Assembly: GCA_021815245.1 (NCBI GenBank)
Contig: JAKAHF010000074.1
Span: 1-7,987, forward strand
Direction of reading: 5' to 3'
DNA: 7,987 nucleotides
DNA from: Actinomycetes bacterium
GTDB taxonomy: Bacteria; Actinomycetota; Thermoleophilia; RBG-16-64-13
Shown: positions 5,844 to 7,987 of the stretch, in pieces
Layout: the number at the start of each line of letters is the position of its first letter
How positions within the stretch are numbered: the first letter of the stretch is position 1
The notes under the pieces: generated by a model
The model's database searches: none
What the model was told of the DNA's origin: nothing
What the model saw: the letters and a program-made list of their open reading frames with translations, nothing else
Made by a program: the position numbers and the translations under genes

Positions 5844-6939
5844 GCGCGACAAGGGCGACGCAATGCTGCAGCCGAGCCGGTTCTGAAAAGACACCATCTA
5901 CCCGGCGGTGCTTGGGATAGAAGAGCAGAAACTCTCGACCGTGGTCAGGAATGAGTTCAAAGGCATCCTCCCCTGAGCACCGCTCGAGCCATTCGACCAG
6001 ATCGGAGCATTCCTTGTTGAGGAAGCGCAAGCACTCATCGGTAGCGCGGGGATCCCACACCACAAGTACTTCTTTCCAAGGCTCTAGGCCCTTCAGCAAT
6101 TGCTCGAGAAACGGTCCGAGTTGGCCGGGTGTGTTGGGATATCGAAAGACATGGGACGTCCACCACCAGTACTCACGCCACGCCCGCAACTGCTCCGGGT
6201 GTTCCAGCCGGCATGTGCGTGAGACTCCTGTTCGTGGCGATTCAGGCCAGGGTACGATTGCCTCTCCCTCTGCGAAGGCGAAGGGTGGTTGCTCGATCGC
6301 TATGCCTTCATTCGTTAGCCACGCCTGCGGTCTGAAAGTCCAATCGGGAACCGCTTCTGGAAGTCCGAAGCCGCTCAATCGCATCACCGAGACGAAACCG
6401 GGGATGTCTTTGGCGTCTTCGAACTCGACATGGACGACGTCATGATGGGAGATCTTCAGCCGCTGCCGCCGGTGGTCGGGCAGCACCAGGATGTCGGCGT
6501 GAGACCGCTGATGAGCGACTAGAAGTTGAAGCATGGATGATCGCTCCCCCGCCTCGAAGCAGACGCCACCATCAGGACTGAACGGAATGATCGTGTCATC
6601 TATTCTGTCGAGTTCGGCCATGACATGACGCGAGCCGTCCGGTTCAATGAAAACGGTGAAGACCACGACGCATTCCTGCCATGGATCGGCCGCGTCCAGC
6701 AGGGCGTCAAGCAATTGACGGTACTCCTCCTCGCCCGCGGGGAAATCCCAGAGGCGAGTTGGAGCGTGTCGCACGCGCTTACGGCCGAAAGAGTCGGGCC
6801 TCGGTCTCCAGTCTTCGTCGTAAGGTCTCACACACTGTTCCTGAACGCCGGCTCCGGGATGTGTCTTCTCATGCTTGGAAGCATACTTGTTTCTCCAGCG
6901 CCAAGTTTCGCAGGCATCGCACCGTATGGCTGTCCTCAA
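5809..6939 (-). CDS. Unrecognised 376-residue protein with C2H2-like zinc finger and internal duplication
   Basis: I do not recognise this family. The N-terminus holds C7, C10, H23 and H27, exactly CX2CX12HX3H, the spacing of a classical C2H2 zinc finger, with W13 and W15 between the pairs; the linker to about residue 65 is basic and Arg/Pro-rich. The remaining 310 residues are soluble, acidic and Trp-rich and contain two related halves. The first has PWQECVVVF (86-94) and LVLPDHRRQRLKISHHD (151-167); the second has PWKEVLVVW (287-295) and ELIPDHGREFLLFYPKH (328-344). No signal peptide, membrane helix or known catalytic motif is seen. The frame opens with TTG 6939-6937 directly after two stop codons, with no Shine-Dalgarno, so the true 5' end is doubtful. 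Three 60-nt lines counted inside are 52-57% GC, against 63-75% in lines counted from neighbouring genes. Direct repeats flank it and a tRNA lies just upstream, suggesting acquired DNA. Confidence 0.65.
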   Translation of the reverse strand: MRTAIRCDACETWRWRNKYASKHEKTHPGAGVQEQCVRPYDEDWRPRPDSFGRKRVRHAPTRLWDFPAGEEEYRQLLDALLDAADPWQECVVVFTVFIEPDGSRHVMAELDRIDDTIIPFSPDGGVCFEAGERSSMLQLLVAHQRSHADILVLPDHRRQRLKISHHDVVHVEFEDAKDIPGFVSVMRLSGFGLPEAVPDWTFRPQAWLTNEGIAIEQPPFAFAEGEAIVPWPESPRTGVSRTCRLEHPEQLRAWREYWWWTSHVFRYPNTPGQLGPFLEQLLKGLEPWKEVLVVWDPRATDECLRFLNKECSDLVEWLERCSGEDAFELIPDHGREFLLFYPKHRRVDGVFSEPARLQHCVALVARTGARQLGEQV

Positions 6940-7011
6940 TCATCAGTAGCTTGACGAAGCGTTGGAGCGAGTGAAGGTGCATCCGAACGAAGAGGCGGAG
7001 CGGAATCCGAC

Positions 7012-7051
7012 AGTTGGTCAAGGGAGTTGTGATTTCCACAACAAGGTATGG
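7012..7051. repeat. Right copy of the 40-bp direct repeat, abutting the tRNA
   Basis: This copy begins AGTTGGTCAA and ends CAAGGTATGG, the partner of 5714-5753. The middle is a six-pair stem GTTGTG/CACAAC (7026-7031 with 7037-7042) around ATTTC. The last three bases overlap the discriminator and the two terminal acceptor bases of tRNA-Val, so the repeat covers the immediate 3' flank of the tRNA, a common integration site. It could equally be the tRNA terminator hairpin. Confidence 0.7.
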
Positions 7052-7120
7052 GCGATACTGGATTTGAACCAGTGACTTCTGCAGTGTGAATGCAGCGCTC
7101 TCCCACTGAGCTAATCGCCC
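7049..7120 (-). tRNA. tRNA-Val (anticodon CAC)
   Basis: A 72-nt cloverleaf folds completely. The acceptor stem is GGGCGAT/ATCGCCC, the D-arm GCTC/GAGC has a seven-base loop containing GGG, the anticodon stem CTGCA/TGCAG has loop TTCACAC, the variable loop is five bases, and the T-arm is ACTGG-TTCAAAT-CCAGT. Anticodon CAC reads GUG codons for valine; A35, C36 and discriminator A73 are the known valine identity elements. CCA is not encoded (TACC follows), so it must be added by nucleotidyltransferase. Confidence 0.97.
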
Positions 7121-7135
7121 GCATCAGGGGCCATG

Positions 7136-7164
7136 ATGATACAGCAGGGCTCTTCTCTCGCCAA
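7136..7164 (-). promoter_or_regulatory. Promoter of tRNA-Val
   Basis: On the minus strand TTGGCG (7164-7159) and TATCAT (7141-7136, five of six matches to TATAAT) are separated by exactly 17 nt. The -10 box ends 15 nt before the mature tRNA 5' end, leaving a short leader to be cut by RNase P. Confidence 0.7.
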
Positions 7165-7224
7165 GCAGCGCACCGGGTACGGCGGCATGCTTTCACCGTT
7201 CCCGCGGCTCCCCTTCCGTTTTCT

Positions 7225-7239
7225 ACTACACGTGGTAGT
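7225..7239 (+). promoter_or_regulatory. BlaI-type operator upstream of the repressor gene
   Basis: ACTAC (7225-7229) and GTAGT (7235-7239) are perfect inverted arms around ACGTG. The whole resembles the ACTACAxxTGTAGT-type boxes of BlaI/MecI repressors with one extra base in the centre. It ends 33 nt before the BlaI start codon and overlaps a possible -10 (TAGTCT, 7237-7242), so autorepression is likely. The -35 at about 7214 (TTCCGT) is weak. Confidence 0.6.
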
Positions 7240-7261
7240 CTTAGCGGCAACACGCCCCGTC

Positions 7262-7267
7262 AGGAGG
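7262..7267 (+). promoter_or_regulatory. Ribosome binding site that fixes a TTG start for the BlaI gene
   Basis: AGGAGG is a consensus Shine-Dalgarno five nt before TTG 7273. It rules out the longer in-frame reading from ATG 7090, which would run backwards through the tRNA gene and the operator. Confidence 0.8.
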
Positions 7268-7272
7268 AACTG

Positions 7273-7707
7273 TTGGCTAAGAACCAAGACCGCGACCCGG
7301 CGAGCGACGATCGCTCCGGGTTGCTCAAGATCATGGGCGATCTGGAAGCCGAGGTCATGGAGTGCGTGTGGGACATGGGCCCCGTCTCGGTGAAAGAGGT
7401 CCATCGTTGCCTCCAAGAAAGGCGCGAGATCGCCTACACCACTGTGATGACGGTCATGAGTAGGCTCGCCTCCAAGGGCCACCTGGTGTATCGCACCGAG
7501 GGGCGCGCGTACGTATACGAGGCCGCCCGCTCGCGCGAGGATCTCTACGCCGGTGTCGTGCGTGACTTCATGTCGGGTGTCGTCGCCGACGCCGACAGGC
7601 ACGTGCTGTCGAACTTCGTCGATAGTGTCGCCGGGGCAGATCCCGCACGTCTCGACCTGCTCGCCGCCATCATCGAAGAGAAGCGCCGGGAGAGGGCGAC
7701 ATCGTAG
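7273..7707 (+). CDS. BlaI/MecI-family transcriptional repressor
   Basis: A 144-residue penicillinase-repressor family protein. Residues about 19-86 are the winged helix: LLKIMGDLEAEVMECVWDMG, VSVKEVHRCLQ, then the recognition helix region IAYTTVMTVMSRLASKGHLV and the wing YRTEGRAYVYEA. Residues 87-144 form the helical dimerisation domain. The N-F pair in VLSNFVDS (N114, F115) matches the place where staphylococcal BlaI is cut during induction, so proteolytic derepression by the partner protease is possible. The start is TTG with an ideal AGGAGG. The M56 peptidase frame begins inside the last codons, the usual two-gene sensor and repressor arrangement. The regulated target may be the pair itself, since no beta-lactamase gene is visible. 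Confidence 0.95.
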   Translation: MAKNQDRDPASDDRSGLLKIMGDLEAEVMECVWDMGPVSVKEVHRCLQERREIAYTTVMTVMSRLASKGHLVYRTEGRAYVYEAARSREDLYAGVVRDFMSGVVADADRHVLSNFVDSVAGADPARLDLLAAIIEEKRRERATS

Positions 7708-7987
7708 CCATAGCCCTCATCGGCTCGCTGCTGGTGCTGGCTGCCGCGCCCGTTCTGGCCCGTCCGTTCCTCGAGTCGCGGGTCTCACCGGCCGCCATGG
7801 TCGGCGTCTCGCTGGCCCTCCTGGCCGCCCTCGCGGTCGCCACTCTGGGTCTGCTCGCGTTTCTCGCCGTCTATCTGTTGCCCCACCCGCTCATGGAAGT
7901 GTTGGGGTTCGGCTGCGTGCATCAAGCACTGTGCACTCACGGCTTGCCGCTCTGGGCGCAGATCTCGATCTGGCTGCCGCCTGTCGG
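7701..7987 (+). CDS. M56 (BlaR1-type) membrane metallopeptidase, N-terminal part
   Basis: The frame runs off the window; about 95 residues are visible. They start IVAIALIGSLLVLAAAPVLA, a first membrane helix, then a short polar loop (RPFLESRVSPAA) and a second long hydrophobic segment (MVGVSLALLAALAVATLGLL and on to VYLL). This resembles the N-terminus of actinobacterial M56 peptidases next to BlaI; the HEXXH zinc motif would lie beyond the window, so the call rests on context and topology. The start is unclear. GGGAGAGGG at 7688-7696 points to about 7701, where the codon is ATC and no ATG, GTG or TTG exists; the first standard start codon is GTG 7734, which would cut into the first helix. 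The frame overlaps the BlaI stop (7705-7707), so translation is probably coupled. Confidence 0.7.
   Translation, partial: MVAIALIGSLLVLAAAPVLARPFLESRVSPAAMVGVSLALLAALAVATLGLLAFLAVYLLPHPLMEVLGFGCVHQALCTHGLPLWAQISIWLPPV

Noticed and set aside
5714..7051. Insertion sequence bounded by the repeats
   Set aside because: The flanking repeats are direct, not inverted, the enclosed protein has no DDE, HUH or recombinase motif, and no short target duplication was seen.
6936..7253. Open frame crossing the tRNA on the minus strand
   Set aside because: It runs through the tRNA and the right repeat, has no ribosome site or recognisable content, and its middle is the translated tRNA.
7090..7272. N-terminal extension of the BlaI gene from ATG 7090
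   Set aside because: It would overlap the tRNA gene, the tRNA promoter and the BlaI operator, and the extra residues do not belong to the family; TTG 7273 has a consensus ribosome site.

Overview
The window reads as ordinary chromosomal DNA of a high-GC Gram-positive bacterium, most likely an actinomycete-phylum organism (Actinomycetota, possibly a Coriobacteriia-like lineage). The reasons are a GC content near 60% or higher by eye, GTG and TTG start codons with G-rich Shine-Dalgarno sites, a tRNA gene with no encoded CCA, and the mix of YtrA-type GntR, BlaI/M56 and ECF sigma genes. The taxonomic call is inference; no marker gene fixes it.

Layout. Positions 1-1099 (+) hold the end of a probable ABC exporter cluster: a six-helix ABC-2 type permease followed by a short GntR/YtrA repressor. 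Positions 1160-1824 (-) are a type II toxin-antitoxin pair, with a Phd/YefM-like antitoxin upstream of a PIN-domain (VapC-like) toxin and a promoter/operator region at 1845-1892. Positions 2030-3358 (-) encode an exported, possibly lipid-anchored protein with eight copies of a W-containing repeat, a probable beta-propeller. Positions 3521-5589 (-) are an ECF sigma factor gene overlapping by 4 nt with a single-pass membrane protein that is probably its anti-sigma factor; the propeller gene follows on the same strand after 162 nt.

Positions 5714-7051 form the most unusual part. One unrecognised 376-residue gene (5809-6939, -) lies between two 40-bp imperfect direct repeats, each containing a GTTGT...ACAAC hairpin. 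The right-hand repeat abuts and slightly overlaps the 3' end of a tRNA-Val(CAC) gene (7049-7120, -). The gene is GC-poorer than its neighbours in the lines counted. Its product has a perfectly spaced N-terminal CX2CX12HX3H zinc-finger signature and an internal duplication. This looks like a small tRNA-linked genomic islet without its own integrase.

Positions 7121-7987 hold a good sigma-70-type promoter for the tRNA (-) and, divergently (+), a BlaI/MecI repressor gene with a palindromic operator. It overlaps the start of a membrane M56 (BlaR1-type) metallopeptidase gene that runs off the window.

How the genes work together: four self-contained control modules lie side by side (YtrA with an ABC permease, antitoxin with toxin, sigma with anti-sigma, BlaI with M56). 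Two of them, sigma/anti-sigma and BlaI/M56, are of the kind that senses envelope events. No defence system beyond the toxin-antitoxin pair is identified with confidence.
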